The position numbers and the translations under genes were made by a program. This document shows, one piece after another, positions 44,883 through 54,779 of a stretch of DNA of 64,000 nt. A model generated the notes under the pieces. That model saw nothing but the letters and a program-made list of their open reading frames with translations, did not search any database and was not told where the DNA came from. Within the stretch, counting starts at the first letter, position 1; the number at the start of each line of letters is the position of its first letter. The DNA comes from an uncultured Flavobacteriales bacterium (lineage in GTDB: Bacteria; Bacteroidota; Bacteroidia; Flavobacteriales_D; Parvicellaceae): NCBI GenBank assembly GCA_943787535.1, contig CALSMU010000002.1, forward strand, positions 1-64,000, given 5' to 3'.

Positions 44883-47552
44883 ATGTCAGAAGAAGAAAAA
44901 GGAGAAAAAATTATTCCCGTTAGTATTGAGGAAGAAATGAAGACAGCCTACATCGATTATTCGATGTCAGTTATTGTTTCGCGTGCACTACCTGATGTTA
45001 GAGATGGTTTAAAACCTGTTCATCGAAGGGTCCTTTATGGAATGTTAGATCTAGGAGTAAGAGCGAGCGGGAGTCATAAGAAATCTGCACGTATTGTAGG
45101 TGAGGTTTTAGGAAAGTATCACCCACACGGTGATTCATCTGTTTACGACGCCATGGTTCGAATGGCTCAAGAATGGTCTTTACGATACCCTTTGGTTGAT
45201 GGACAAGGTAACTTTGGTTCTGTCGATGGGGATAGCCCGGCGGCAATGCGTTATACGGAGGCAAAACTTCAAAAGGTTGCTGAGGAAATTTTATCTGATT
45301 TAGATAAAGATACGGTAGACTTTACTCCAAATTTTGATGATTCATTGATGGAGCCATCAGTAATGCCAACCAGAATACCTGCCTTATTGGTAAATGGAGC
45401 ATCTGGTATTGCAGTTGGAATGGCAACTAATATGGCGCCACATAACCTTGCTGAGGTTGTAAATGGAATTATAGCATATATCGATAATAGAGATATTGAT
45501 GTAGATGGTTTGATGGAGCATGTAAAAGCTCCTGATTTTCCGACGGGAGGAACTATATATGGCTACGAAGGCGTGAGGGATGCATTCCATACTGGTAAAG
45601 GTAGAATTGTAATGAGAGCTAAAGCTACAATTGAAGAAATTCGAGAAGGTAGAGAAGCAATTATTGTTACAGAGATCCCTTACCAAGTGAATAAGGCAGA
45701 TATGATTCAAAAAACTGCTGGATTGGTTCATGAAGGCAAAATTTCGGGGATTTCTGAATTAAGGGACGAATCGGATAGAAACGGTATGCGTATCGTTTAT
45801 GAATTGAAAAGAGATGCTATTCCAAATGTTGTATTGAATAAATTATTCAAATACACTGCGTTACAAACATCTTTCTCTATCAATAACATTGCTTTAGTAA
45901 AAGGTCGTCCAGAAGTGTTGAATTTAAAAGATATGATTCACCACTTTGTTGACCACAGACATGAAGTAATCGTTAGAAGAACAAAATACGAATTAAAAAA
46001 AGCAGAAGAACGCGCGCATATTTTAGAGGGGTTAATTATTGCATCGGATAATATTGATGAAGTAATTAAAATTATTAGAGCTTCTAAAAATGCGGATGAA
46101 GCAAGAGAGAATTTAATCAATCGTTTCAAATTATCTGAAATACAATCGAAAGCAATCGTTGAAATGCGATTGAGACAATTAACTGGTCTGGAACAAGATA
46201 AGTTAAGAGGTGAGTATGATGATATTATGAAATTGATAACTGATTTAAAAGATATTCTAGACAATGAATCTAGAAGGATGCAGATCATCAAAGATGAGAT
46301 GATAGTTATCAAAGAGAAGTACGGTGACGAAAGAAGATCTATTATTGAATACTCTGCAAATGAAATGCGCATAGAGGATTTAATTCCAGACAACGAAGTT
46401 GTTATTACAATTAGTCACGCGGGTTATATTAAACGTACCAACCTAGATGAATATAAAGTTCAGAATAGAGGAGGAGTTGGTTCAAAAGGGTCAACTACGA
46501 GAGATAAAGATTTCTTGGAGCACTTATTTGTAGCGACGAATCATAATTATTTATTGGTATTTACCGAAAAAGGCAAGTGTTTCTGGATGCGTGTTTTTGA
46601 AGTTCCAGAAGGAGCCAAGGCAACAAAAGGAAGGGCTATCCAAAACTTAATTAATATTGAGCAAGATGATAAGGTGAAAGCCTATATCAATGTAGGAGAT
46701 GTTAAATCTGAAGAGTATATTAAACGACCTGCTACACAAGAAGATGTTGATAATGAATTAGCGGAAAATATTGGCGATTTAGTTGATAGACATTACATCA
46801 TAATGTGTACTAAAAAAGGTGTAATTAAGAAAACTAAATTAGAAGCTTATTCTAGACCGCGTACGAATGGTATTAATGCAATTGGTATACGAGAAGGAGA
46901 TGAATTACTTGAAGTGAAATTAACAGGAGGTAAACATGAAGTGTTAATGGCTTTAAAATCGGGTAGGGCAATTCGTTTTAATGAGGAGAAGGTTCGGCCT
47001 ATGGGAAGAACAGCCTCTGGTGTAAGAGGAATAACGCTTTCTAGTGATTCTGATGAAGTTGTAGGAATGGTTACTGTTGCAGATTTCACAAAAACAATTT
47101 TAGTTGTTTCTGAAAAAGGATATGGTAAACGTACCTTGTTAAATGATCCGGAAACAGGCGAGGCTATTTATAGAGTAACGAACCGTGGTGGTAAAGGTGT
47201 TAAAACATTAAACGTTACCGATAAAACAGGAGACCTTGTTGCGATTAAAGTTGTAACAGACGAAGATGATTTAATGATTATTAATAAATCTGGTGTTATG
47301 ATTCGTATGCATGTGGATTCTTTGCGCACAATGGGTAGAGCAACTCAAGGAGTTAAGTTAATTGACCTTAGAGGGAAAGACACTATAGCAGCTGTAGCTA
47401 AAGTTGAAAAAGATGATAGCGAAGATGATTCCGTACAACTGTCGGAAGAAGATGTAGAAAACTTGAACGAGTCTGGAGAGGGAGAAAGTCCTTCAACTGA
47501 TGAGAATAGTTCAAGTGAAGATTCTTCTGCCGAGGAAAGCTCAGAAGAATAA
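44883..47552 (+). CDS. gyrA: DNA gyrase subunit A
   Basis: 889 residues. The breakage-reunion domain contains [17 protein letters not shown], the catalytic Tyr124 (AMRYTEAKL) and the quinolone region [11 protein letters not shown]. There Ser85 and Asp89 correspond to Escherichia coli Ser83 and Asp87, that is, the sensitive residues. The C-terminal six-bladed DNA-wrapping domain has a GyrA-box-like [10 protein letters not shown], distinguishing it from ParC. The last 45 residues are very acidic and Ser-rich ([22 protein letters not shown]). Gyrase introduces negative supercoils. It is monocistronic with a terminator. Confidence 0.95.
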   Translation: MSEEEKGEKIIPVSIEEEMKTAYIDYSMSVIVSRALPDVRDGLKPVHRRVLYGMLDLGVRASGSHKKSARIVGEVLGKYHPHGDSSVYDAMVRMAQEWSLRYPLVDGQGNFGSVDGDSPAAMRYTEAKLQKVAEEILSDLDKDTVDFTPNFDDSLMEPSVMPTRIPALLVNGASGIAVGMATNMAPHNLAEVVNGIIAYIDNRDIDVDGLMEHVKAPDFPTGGTIYGYEGVRDAFHTGKGRIVMRAKATIEEIREGREAIIVTEIPYQVNKADMIQKTAGLVHEGKISGISELRDESDRNGMRIVYELKRDAIPNVVLNKLFKYTALQTSFSINNIALVKGRPEVLNLKDMIHHFVDHRHEVIVRRTKYELKKAEERAHILEGLIIASDNIDEVIKIIRASKNADEARENLINRFKLSEIQSKAIVEMRLRQLTGLEQDKLRGEYDDIMKLITDLKDILDNESRRMQIIKDEMIVIKEKYGDERRSIIEYSANEMRIEDLIPDNEVVITISHAGYIKRTNLDEYKVQNRGGVGSKGSTTRDKDFLEHLFVATNHNYLLVFTEKGKCFWMRVFEVPEGAKATKGRAIQNLINIEQDDKVKAYINVGDVKSEEYIKRPATQEDVDNELAENIGDLVDRHYIIMCTKKGVIKKTKLEAYSRPRTNGINAIGIREGDELLEVKLTGGKHEVLMALKSGRAIRFNEEKVRPMGRTASGVRGITLSSDSDEVVGMVTVADFTKTILVVSEKGYGKRTLLNDPETGEAIYRVTNRGGKGVKTLNVTDKTGDLVAIKVVTDEDDLMIINKSGVMIRMHVDSLRTMGRATQGVKLIDLRGKDTIAAVAKVEKDDSEDDSVQLSEEDVENLNESGEGESPSTDENSSSEDSSAEESSEE

Positions 47553-47574
47553 ATTATTCAAATCTTTAAATAGT

Positions 47575-47612
47575 AATCCCTCATTCTTTAATCGGTTTGA
47601 GGGATTTTTTTT
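47575..47612 (+). terminator. Terminator of gyrA
   Basis: AATCCCTCA pairs with TGAGGGATT around a 14-base loop, followed by T8, 23 bases after the gyrA stop. Confidence 0.82.
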
Positions 47613-47695
47613 GAATATTGTAACAATGGCAAAGATTTTGGTAAACGCATTATGAAATTATTAGTAATATTGCATCATTGAAAAAACAAACAAAA

Positions 47696-48988
47696 ATGAA
47701 AAAATCAGTAATTATATTATCCATGTTGTTTATTGCAATGACTGGAAGTGCTCAGAAAAATGAATTAATCAACGCTGCTATCGAAATGAAAGGTATAGAC
47801 CCGTTGCGATTGGCTATGTCTATTGCTCAGAAAGCAGATGGCGTTGATGATATGAAGAAGAAAGTTATTAAAGCAAAAGAGCAAATAGATCTTTGTCAGT
47901 CAAAACAAAAGGAATCTGGAGCGTTAACAAAAGCAAAAGATCTTGGCAAGATGCACTATTACACAGGTCTTGTGTATATGTCTTATCCAATGTTTGCTGA
48001 AGGGGATGAAGCTATTAAAAAAGATGTTGAGGCAAATGAGGAGGCATATGCTAAGTTAGGACCGGAATCATTTAAAGCGAGTTTAGCTGCTAGCGATTAT
48101 TATGAAGAAGAAATTACTGCAATGATGGGACAAATGAGGGCTATGGCGATTAATGGCGGAGTACAATTATTTCAGGATAAGGATTTTGAAAATGCATATT
48201 TAGCATTTACATCCTCTGTGGAAGCTTATGATGTTTTAGGAAAACAAGATACAGTTGCAATGTATTATGCTGGATTGTCCGCGGATAATTTAGATGCATA
48301 CGACAATGCATTAAAATACTACGGTATGGCTGCAGCATTGAAATATGGTGGTGACTCTAGAACGCACCAATTAATGGTAAAAGTAGCTACTCGCAAGAAT
48401 GGAGGAAATCCAAGTGAAGAGTCTTTTAAAATTATTCAAGATGGAAGAGCATTGTATGCTGGAGATTTAAACTTGATTTTGGAGGAGTTTAACTATTTCT
48501 ATAAAACAGGTGATGCAGTTAAAGCGCAAAACAGCTTGCAAGAAGCGGTAAAAGCAGATCCTGAAAATCCAATTTTACACTTTAATATTGGTGCTACATT
48601 TGATGAAATGTCAACAGCTGCGCACAAGGAAGGGAAGCATGAAGATGCTACCGAATTTGTAACAAAATCTGCCGATGCTTATAAAAAAGCAATAGAGTTA
48701 GACGCTAGTTATATGGATGCTTACTTTAACTTAGGAGCATTATATTATAATGAAGCTGCGGAATTAAATAATATTGCAAACAAGATTGAAGACGCTGCAT
48801 TATACGAAGCGGAAAAAGCAAAAGCTGATGAAATGTTCAAAGCTGCTGTTCCGCAATTAGCAAAAGCGCACGAATTAGCTCCTGAAGATATAACTACACT
48901 GAAAATTTTAAAAAATATCTATATTCAAATAGACGATACAGCAAAGTTTAAAGAGGCAAATGACAAGTTAAAAGCTTTAGGTCAATAG
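47696..48988 (+). CDS. Secreted TPR-repeat protein
   Basis: 430 residues from the ATG at 47696. A signal peptide (about 1-19, ending GSAQ) is followed by helical repeats of TPR type; the clearest are ENPILHFNIGATFDEM and ASYMDAYFNLGALYYNEA toward the C-terminus. The chain is Ala/Lys/Glu-rich and all alpha. It is a periplasmic scaffold or binding protein by inference, with no catalytic motif. It is monocistronic, between two terminators. Confidence 0.75.
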   Translation: MKKSVIILSMLFIAMTGSAQKNELINAAIEMKGIDPLRLAMSIAQKADGVDDMKKKVIKAKEQIDLCQSKQKESGALTKAKDLGKMHYYTGLVYMSYPMFAEGDEAIKKDVEANEEAYAKLGPESFKASLAASDYYEEEITAMMGQMRAMAINGGVQLFQDKDFENAYLAFTSSVEAYDVLGKQDTVAMYYAGLSADNLDAYDNALKYYGMAAALKYGGDSRTHQLMVKVATRKNGGNPSEESFKIIQDGRALYAGDLNLILEEFNYFYKTGDAVKAQNSLQEAVKADPENPILHFNIGATFDEMSTAAHKEGKHEDATEFVTKSADAYKKAIELDASYMDAYFNLGALYYNEAAELNNIANKIEDAALYEAEKAKADEMFKAAVPQLAKAHELAPEDITTLKILKNIYIQIDDTAKFKEANDKLKALGQ

Positions 48989-49006
48989 GAGTTTAATTCA
49001 ATTAAC

Positions 49007-49044
49007 AAAAAAGGCTATTGATGTATATTGATAGCCTTTTTTTT
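49007..49044 (+). terminator. Terminator of the TPR protein gene
   Basis: GGCTAT pairs with ATAGCC around a 12-base loop, with A6 before and T8 after, extending the stem to 12 bp. It ends 15 bases before the next gene. Confidence 0.88.
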
Positions 49045-49059
49045 GTTTAAATTTAAAGT

Positions 49060-49872
49060 ATGATATACACCGGCAACATCCGCAAAATGCGCTCTAAATT
49101 AGAAGAGCAAGTTCAATACGAATTACCTTTGTATAATGTACTTGAGCAAGGAGAACTTGTTCCAATGAACCAGTTCATCGGTCAAGATATCTCTATTCGA
49201 TTTGAGCATGTAATTAATTGTGTTGTTACGGGTAAAAAAATCAGAAAACCCTATGGGGAAGGAATGAGTTATGATGCGTTTATGTCCTCTCCAATGGCAA
49301 CTCCAAGTATCATTCGTCCCGAGTTAAGCAGAATACACGAGGGGATTGCTTTACGGGATGAGGAATGGGAACGAAAGCACCATTTAACGCCTCATTATGT
49401 TTATCTATCTAAAACCTCGGGATTAAAAGTAGGAGTTACTAGAGCAACACAAATACCCACCCGTTGGATTGATCAAGGTGCAATAGAAGCTGTAATAATT
49501 GCTGAGACTCCTTACAGAGGTGCAGCAGGAATGATAGAAGTTGCTTTAAAGGATTACATAGCGGATAAAACCAATTGGCGTAAAATGTTAACCAATGATG
49601 TTAGTTCAGCTTCTTTGTTGAGTAAAAAAGAAGAGTTGATTGAGGTAATACCCGAGGAGTATGAGGATTTCATAGAATATGATGGTGAGATTACACATAT
49701 TAACTTCCCGGTTCTTCAATATCCAACTAAGGTTAATAGTATAAAACTAGACAAGCTCCCTATAATTGAGAAAAAATTGGTTGGAATTAAAGGGCAGTAT
49801 CTTATTTTCTATGATGGTTCAGTTATTAACTTGAGATCTCATTCTGGGTACCGTGTAACATTAGAATTTTAA
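49060..49872 (+). CDS. DUF2797 family protein lacking the zinc-ribbon cysteines
   Basis: 270 residues. The family core is clear: HYVYLSKTSGLKVGVTR, IPTRWIDQGAIEAVII, ETPYRGAAGMIEVALK and DKTNWRKML. In members I remember from other phyla, a Cys-rich zinc ribbon precedes this core. Here the corresponding stretch reads CVVTGKKIRKPYGEGMSYDAF, keeping only one Cys. Function is unknown; the TRWIDQGA motif is diagnostic. It lies between terminators and is transcribed alone. Confidence 0.85.
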   Translation: MIYTGNIRKMRSKLEEQVQYELPLYNVLEQGELVPMNQFIGQDISIRFEHVINCVVTGKKIRKPYGEGMSYDAFMSSPMATPSIIRPELSRIHEGIALRDEEWERKHHLTPHYVYLSKTSGLKVGVTRATQIPTRWIDQGAIEAVIIAETPYRGAAGMIEVALKDYIADKTNWRKMLTNDVSSASLLSKKEELIEVIPEEYEDFIEYDGEITHINFPVLQYPTKVNSIKLDKLPIIEKKLVGIKGQYLIFYDGSVINLRSHSGYRVTLEF

Positions 49873-50100
49873 TCATCACTATAATCTCTTAAATAGTTTA
49901 ATTCGTTAGAAAGTAGCGATTTTATTTATTGCAATTTCCTTACTTTTATTTCGTTCAAATAACACAATAATTATCGATAGATATTAATATTTTTTCGACT
50001 GATTGTTAATATCATTTATTTGCTAAAATTTGTTAAAACGAAAAATTAGTATAATATTGGTCTTACATAAATGTAAACTAACTATTTAAAAATTAAAATT

Positions 50101-50494
50101 ATGAGTGAAGAAGTAAATGCAGGTTCTGGAGAAAATCCAGGAAAAATGAAAGGAATAATGGGATTTGTAATCTCATTAGTTGCATTTTATTAGGGGGATC
50201 TATCATGTGTTGGCTATTTGTGCCTGCTGGTTTTAGTAAAGCAGTTGCTGCTCTTGCGTTTTTATTACCATAGCAGGTATTGTTATTTCGGTAATGGGAA
50301 TGAAAGAGTCTAAAGCATGCTGGACATAAAAATGGTCTTGGATCTAACAGGATATGATAATCAGTATTGTTGCTATTGTTTGGTTCTTAATGGTTTTTGC
50401 AGGTTTATCATTATTAGCAGGTGCTATGAAACTATGTGCAGCTAATGATATGCAAAAGTATCAGATGCTATTGATGCAATGGAAATTAAATTAG
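50101..50494 (+). pseudogene. Small membrane protein gene broken by about six indels
   Basis: ATG at 50101 opens MSEEVNAGSGENPGKMKGIMGFVISLVAF and stops at 50191. Shifting frame step by step recovers a sensible continuation: LLGGSIMCWLFVPAGFSKAV (from 50187), IAGIVISVMGMKESKA (from 50264), GHKNGLG (from 50322), MIISIVAIVWFLMVFAGLSL (from 50354) and VSDAIDAMEIKLD (from 50458). Together these look like a DUF4190-like protein of about 130 residues with three or four membrane helices. A strong terminator follows at once. Conserved residues with scattered frame changes suggest recent decay or consensus errors. Confidence 0.6.
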
Positions 50495-50514
50495 ATTGGA
50501 AATTACATTTTTAT

Positions 50515-50542
50515 AAGCACCGATTTATCGGTGCTTTTTTTT
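50515..50542 (+). terminator. Terminator after the broken membrane-protein gene
   Basis: AAGCACCG pairs with CGGTGCTT around ATTTAT, followed by T8. Confidence 0.85.
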
Positions 50543-50544
50543 GC

Positions 50545-50883
50545 TCTAATTTTGAGACTTGATCACTCAAATAGTTCTTATCTTTACTACAATTTCCTTG
50601 TAAACGTAAAGTTTGATTTGAATAAAGCTAAAGTTAGAAGGTGGTTTTGGCCTCAAATACTGATTGAAGAGAAACGCGGTAAAGCATTAGTAAAAAGGGT
50701 AGTTCTGAGGAACGAAGAAATCACCCGTCTGAACTTATGTTTTACAAGTTGAACAATTGAAGAATTTGCAGCCTTGACTTTTTTTCATTGTTTTTGTGTC
50801 AAGACAAAAATAATGTGCCTCCACGATAGCTATCGGGACGACATAAGGGTTATAATAGTAGGTTGTTTCTAGGATTAAAGATG
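50545..50883. other. 339-base gap with remnants of dispersed repeats
   Basis: No supported gene. Open frames here have no start context or recognisable product. The stretch holds CGATAGCTATCG followed by GGA (50824-50838) and TTCTGAGGAACGAAGAAATC (50703-50722); both resemble short intergenic repeats I remember from many Bacteroidota and other bacterial genomes. It probably is a graveyard of such elements. Confidence 0.4.
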
Positions 50884-51744
50884 TTACTCAAATAACTCTC
50901 TATTCTTGGAAACAAAATTCATTCCCATTTCTAGACCTAGTCTATAGTCCTCTTCAATTTTTTCCAATGTGCTGGAGTAGCTGCTCGTTTTTAAATATTT
51001 TTCAGGAGCTAGCTGGTAAATGTCAATCCCATCGTGCTTCTTATCCAGAAAATCAACGATTTTGTTGTAGTAAAGGTGATCATCAGAAAAACGTTTGCTT
51101 AATTTTGGATTGTTTCGATGCCAGAATCCTCCAAAAATTCCAAAATAACTCCAATCTTCTTTATGGTCTTTCGGAAGTGTTCTAATTACCACGAGTTTTT
51201 TTGCTCCCTTTTTTATTCCTCGTTTTACAGGAATAGCATCGCTCCATCCGCCGTCCATTAATTGGCGACCATTCACATTACAAACACCTCTAGAAAAAAA
51301 AGGCAATGTTGCGGAGGCACGAAGATATAATAGCCACTTTTTCAATGTCGGTTTTAAATAAACCGGATTGCCGTTTGCCATATCTGTGGCTACAATTTCA
51401 AAAGTTTTACCTTTTAAATTATTCATTGCAGATTTAACATCTAAAGGATATTTGTCCTGTGTAAACTTCTCTAAATATTCTAAGTTGACAAATCCCTCTT
51501 CAGAAAACACATTTTTAATATTAATAAATTGATCATCGTGTGAGAGTTCTTTTAAAATAGTTAGTAGCGTGCGGTCTTGTCCGCTCAAAAAATAGGAAAG
51601 ACTCATAGCTCCTCCAGATACGCCAGCATAATAGTCAAACGGGTTAAACCCCAATATATTAAAAGCATCTAGCACGCCAGCAGAAAAAACAGAACGTAGC
51701 GATCCTCCCTGTACGATTAATCCAATGTTGTGTTCTTTTTTCAT
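50884..51744 (-). CDS. Patatin-like phospholipase
   Basis: 286 residues of the RssA/YchK type. The oxyanion-like GGSLRSVFSAGVL opens the chain, the nucleophile elbow is GVSGG (Ser near residue 44), and the catalytic Asp lies in DGGWSDAIPV. This Ser-Asp dyad hydrolyses lipid acyl esters. There is no signal peptide or barrel domain, so it is cytosolic or membrane-associated. It is transcribed alone. Confidence 0.85.
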   Translation of the reverse strand: MKKEHNIGLIVQGGSLRSVFSAGVLDAFNILGFNPFDYYAGVSGGAMSLSYFLSGQDRTLLTILKELSHDDQFINIKNVFSEEGFVNLEYLEKFTQDKYPLDVKSAMNNLKGKTFEIVATDMANGNPVYLKPTLKKWLLYLRASATLPFFSRGVCNVNGRQLMDGGWSDAIPVKRGIKKGAKKLVVIRTLPKDHKEDWSYFGIFGGFWHRNNPKLSKRFSDDHLYYNKIVDFLDKKHDGIDIYQLAPEKYLKTSSYSSTLEKIEEDYRLGLEMGMNFVSKNRELFE

Positions 51745-51826
51745 GAAATTGTAAATCCTTTATTGATAGTTAACTCAATTAAATGCAAAATGTTTATATT
51801 TATTGACGAATTAAAACATTTTGACG

Positions 51827-52159
51827 ATGACATTTTACCACGAGCTGAAAGAATTTTTCAAAACCCACGATCCAGCCAGGCTTTATATGGCAAATAAAAT
51901 TGCGCGGAAGTTTCGTTTAGGAACGGAGCAGAAAGTAGTTTTAAACAGATTGAAAGTAATTTATGAGAATGGAGGTCCTTCCGAAATTGTATTGGGTCCA
52001 CCAGCGCCGGTATCGGCTGCACCTGCTATTGAATCTGAAGTTTCAGAGATGGTGAGTGAAACAGCTGAAGAGCGAGAATCTATAGATATTGACATTGAAA
52101 TTGAAGGTGAATCTCCAGAAATTACAATTGAAACTCCTGATGACGAAAAAGAATCTTAA
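51827..52159 (+). CDS. Unknown small protein with acidic tail, 110 aa
   Basis: The start is taken at the ATG at 51827 (MTFYHELKEFFKTHDPARLYMANKIARKF). The first 50 residues are a basic, helical unit reminiscent of a winged-helix or ribosome-binding element. After a Pro/Ala linker (GPPAPVSAAPA) the rest is strongly acidic, with DIDIEIEGE. I do not recognise the family. A clear terminator follows, so it is probably a real gene. Confidence 0.6.
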   Translation: MTFYHELKEFFKTHDPARLYMANKIARKFRLGTEQKVVLNRLKVIYENGGPSEIVLGPPAPVSAAPAIESEVSEMVSETAEERESIDIDIEIEGESPEITIETPDDEKES

Positions 52160-52180
52160 TTAGAAAATAATATTTACAAG

Positions 52181-52214
52181 AGCCATTCGTTATTTTTCGA
52201 ATGGCTTTTTTTTT
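52181..52214 (+). terminator. Terminator before the YD-like lipoprotein gene
   Basis: AGCCATTCG pairs with CGAATGGCT around an 8-base loop, followed by T9. The ATG at 52201 lies inside this stem, which is why the next gene is started at 52222. Confidence 0.85.
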
Positions 52215-52221
52215 ATTTAGC

Positions 52222-53345
52222 ATGAAAAATATATTAGTTGGATTTATTGCATTGATGATACTAAATGGCTGCAATTCGATAGATGAAAATATTGATAATG
52301 ATGTCCAAGCCAAAGTCGAGGAAGCGGAAATTGAAATTGATAAGGAAGATGCTTATCGAAAGTTTGTTCTCAAAAATAGGATACAAACCAAAAAAGCCTC
52401 GGCTTTTCAATACAAATTTGGAGAGCCAATAGAACATGGAATTTTAGTTTATGAAACAAACTATGATCGTAAAGGAAATATTTTGGATTCTATAGTCTAT
52501 AGCTCAAATAAGGTTTCTTTTCATGAGAAATATACTTACAATGAGAAGAATGAGCTTGATAATGCGTGTACTATTAGATAGTTTAGGGTGTCGCAGTGCA
52601 GAAGTCGGAGAGGTTGCTCAACGATAAAGGTTTGGAAAGTGGATTTATTATGTATCATATGGACAGTATTTATTATCAGCAAGAAAGAGAATACAATGAG
52701 AAAGATGAATTAATAAGGTTAATTGAATTCGATGCAAACGCATTGAATGCTGGAGTTTCTAAATTAGTCTCTGAATATGCTTACAATGAAAAAGGGAAAT
52801 TATTATCGCAAACAGAATTAAATCATAGTGGTGATGTTTTGTCAAAAATAAGTTATACCTACGATAGCGATGGTAACAAGACGAGTATTTCTAATTATAA
52901 TTCGCTTGGAGATCTGCAGGGTAAAACATTATTGAAAGCGTATGAAAATGGAAATTGCAAATTGATTGAAAAATATGACGCTTTCGATAGTCTATATGCA
53001 TTTTATAAATATGAATATAATTCACAGGGTGAAGAGACGAAGAATGTTATCTTTAATGGTATTGGTCAGGTAATTAGACAGTCAAATACCACAATAGATA
53101 AGAATGGGAATAAAGTATTGTTTGAGATATATGAAGGAGAGGTTGGCTTTTTAGGGAAAGACGAAGTTACATACAACGAAAATGGGCAAGAAACCGAATT
53201 AACTGTTTTTGATAATAGGAATAAACAAGTAAAAAGGAAGGTTACTGTGTATAGTGAGAAAGGCCTCATAACGAAAGAAGTGAATTACAATAAAATAGAT
53301 GAACCAATTTATCAGTTTGTTTATGACTATACTTATTTTAAATAA
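52222..53345 (+). pseudogene. YD-repeat-like lipoprotein gene, frameshifted near 52.56-52.60 kb
   Basis: Part 1 (52222-52581) has a lipoprotein signal (ILNGC) and ends at a TAG. Part 2 is open from after a TAG at 52584 to 53345. Both share repeats of the form YNEKxEL or YDxxGN (YTYNEKNELDN, REYNEKDELIR, YAYNEKGKLLS, YTYDSDGNKTS, VTYNENGQETE), so they are one protein of about 370 residues. The third frame is open across the junction (TIDSLGCRSAEVGE), so two compensating indels could restore it. These repeats resemble RHS/YD and YwqK-like units. Role unknown; outer-membrane lipoprotein by inference. Confidence 0.65.
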
Positions 53346-53393
53346 ACAATTTTATCCTGGCAGTCATGTCTATGGGTTTAGATAGGAAAGAAG

Positions 53394-54572
53394 ATGAAGT
53401 TACAGCGGGATTTTTTAGCCAAAACAACCAATACACCCTTCAATATTGATGTAGATAAAGCAGAGGGTGTTTATTTGTATGATAAGAAAGGGAAAAAGTA
53501 TTTCGATTTAATTTCGGGTATTGCTGTCAGTAATTTGGGCCATGGAAATAAAGCCATAAATACTGCCATAAAACAGCAGGTTGATAAATACTTACATGTA
53601 ATGGTTTTTGGAGAATACAGTCAAACTCCACAAATCGAATTAGCCAATAAATTAAATGAGTTGTTACCTGATAATCTAACTACTAGTTACTTTGTGAATT
53701 CTGGTACAGAAGCCAATGAGGCTGCACTTAAATTAGCAAAAAGACATACGGGAAGAACAGAAATTATAGCATTTTACAAGTCATACCACGGAAGTACGCA
53801 TGGATCGTTAAGTGTATCGGGTAATGAGATAAAAAAAAATGCATTCAGACCTCTATTGCCAGATGTAAGGTTTATCCATTTTGATAATATAGCGGACTTA
53901 AAGAATATTACAAATAAAACAGCTTGCGTAATTATTGAGCCTATTCAAGGAGATGCTGGAGTTCGCATACCGACGAACGGATTTATGGATGCTTTGAGAA
54001 GCAAATGCGACGAAACGGGTACATTGTTAATTTTTGATGAAATTCAGACTGGATTTGGTAGAACAGGTAAGTTTTTTGCATTTGAGCATTTTAATGTTGT
54101 GCCGGATATATTGACAATTGCAAAAGCAATGGGAGGAGGAATGCCCATTGGTGCTTTTGTCGCATCGAAAGAGATAATGAATTCATTAACACATAATCCA
54201 GAGTTAGGTCATATTACTACTTTCGGAGGTCATCCAGTAAATTGCGTTGCTGCTCTGACAAATATTAATGAGCTTTTAAAAGACAACCTTATAGCTTCCG
54301 TTGAAAAGAAGGGGCAGTTATTTGAGGAAATTATTACGCATCCTTCCATTAAGGAAATCCGCCGTAAAGGGTTGTTTTTTGCAATAGAAATGGACAGTCC
54401 AGACACTGTTCAAAAGGTTGTTGATGGTTGCAAAAGTAGGGGAGTGCTTAGCTTTTGGTTTCTATCTTGTCCAGAGAGTTTCAGAATTGCGCCACCTTTA
54501 ACTATTTCAGAAAATGAAATTAAGCTATCTGCTACAATTATTTGGGAAGTGATAAATTCACTTGAAGGATAA
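53394..54572 (+). CDS. Class III aminotransferase (acetylornithine/ornithine type)
   Basis: 392 residues, fold-type I. Landmarks: [76 protein letters not shown], the PLP Lys in [15 protein letters not shown], and [13 protein letters not shown]. This subgroup includes ArgD and ornithine, lysine and GABA aminotransferases. There is no arginine gene nearby, so the substrate cannot be fixed. It converges on the ywbE-like gene directly. Confidence 0.88.
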   Translation: MKLQRDFLAKTTNTPFNIDVDKAEGVYLYDKKGKKYFDLISGIAVSNLGHGNKAINTAIKQQVDKYLHVMVFGEYSQTPQIELANKLNELLPDNLTTSYFVNSGTEANEAALKLAKRHTGRTEIIAFYKSYHGSTHGSLSVSGNEIKKNAFRPLLPDVRFIHFDNIADLKNITNKTACVIIEPIQGDAGVRIPTNGFMDALRSKCDETGTLLIFDEIQTGFGRTGKFFAFEHFNVVPDILTIAKAMGGGMPIGAFVASKEIMNSLTHNPELGHITTFGGHPVNCVAALTNINELLKDNLIASVEKKGQLFEEIITHPSIKEIRRKGLFFAIEMDSPDTVQKVVDGCKSRGVLSFWFLSCPESFRIAPPLTISENEIKLSATIIWEVINSLEG

Positions 54573-54779
54573 TTATTCCAAAATCACCTTTTTAACTCTT
54601 CCAACCTCTCCTGTTTCCAGCTTTACTTTTATACCATGCGGATGATTTGGTGATTTGGTAAGGATTCGCTCTACATGCCCGTCTGTAAGTTCACCACTGC
54701 GTTGATGATGTTTTTGAACGATTTCAACATAACACCCTATTTCTATATTTTCACGAATTGATCCGTCAGTATTACTCAT
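54573..54779 (-). CDS. ywbE: YwbE family protein
   Basis: 68 residues from the ATG at 54779. It carries SIRENIEIGCYVEIVQKHHQ, GELTDGHVERILTKSPNHPHGIKV and LETGEVGRVKKV, matching the small YwbE family (about 65 residues, KOW-like beta barrel) known from Bacillus and Bacteroidota. Function unknown. The frame is open upstream, but that part belongs to the broken end of the transglutaminase-like gene. If that gene is frame-corrected its TGA overlaps this ATG. Confidence 0.8.
   Translation of the reverse strand: MSNTDGSIRENIEIGCYVEIVQKHHQRSGELTDGHVERILTKSPNHPHGIKVKLETGEVGRVKKVILE

Noticed and set aside
50531..50752. A 73-residue frame in the 50.5-50.9 kb gap
   Set aside because: It starts inside the terminator T run, runs into repeat-like sequence and resembles no protein family.
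52201..52221. Earlier ATG for the YD-like lipoprotein
   Set aside because: The ATG lies in the right arm of a strong terminator hairpin and would spoil the lipoprotein signal; the ATG at 52222 fits.
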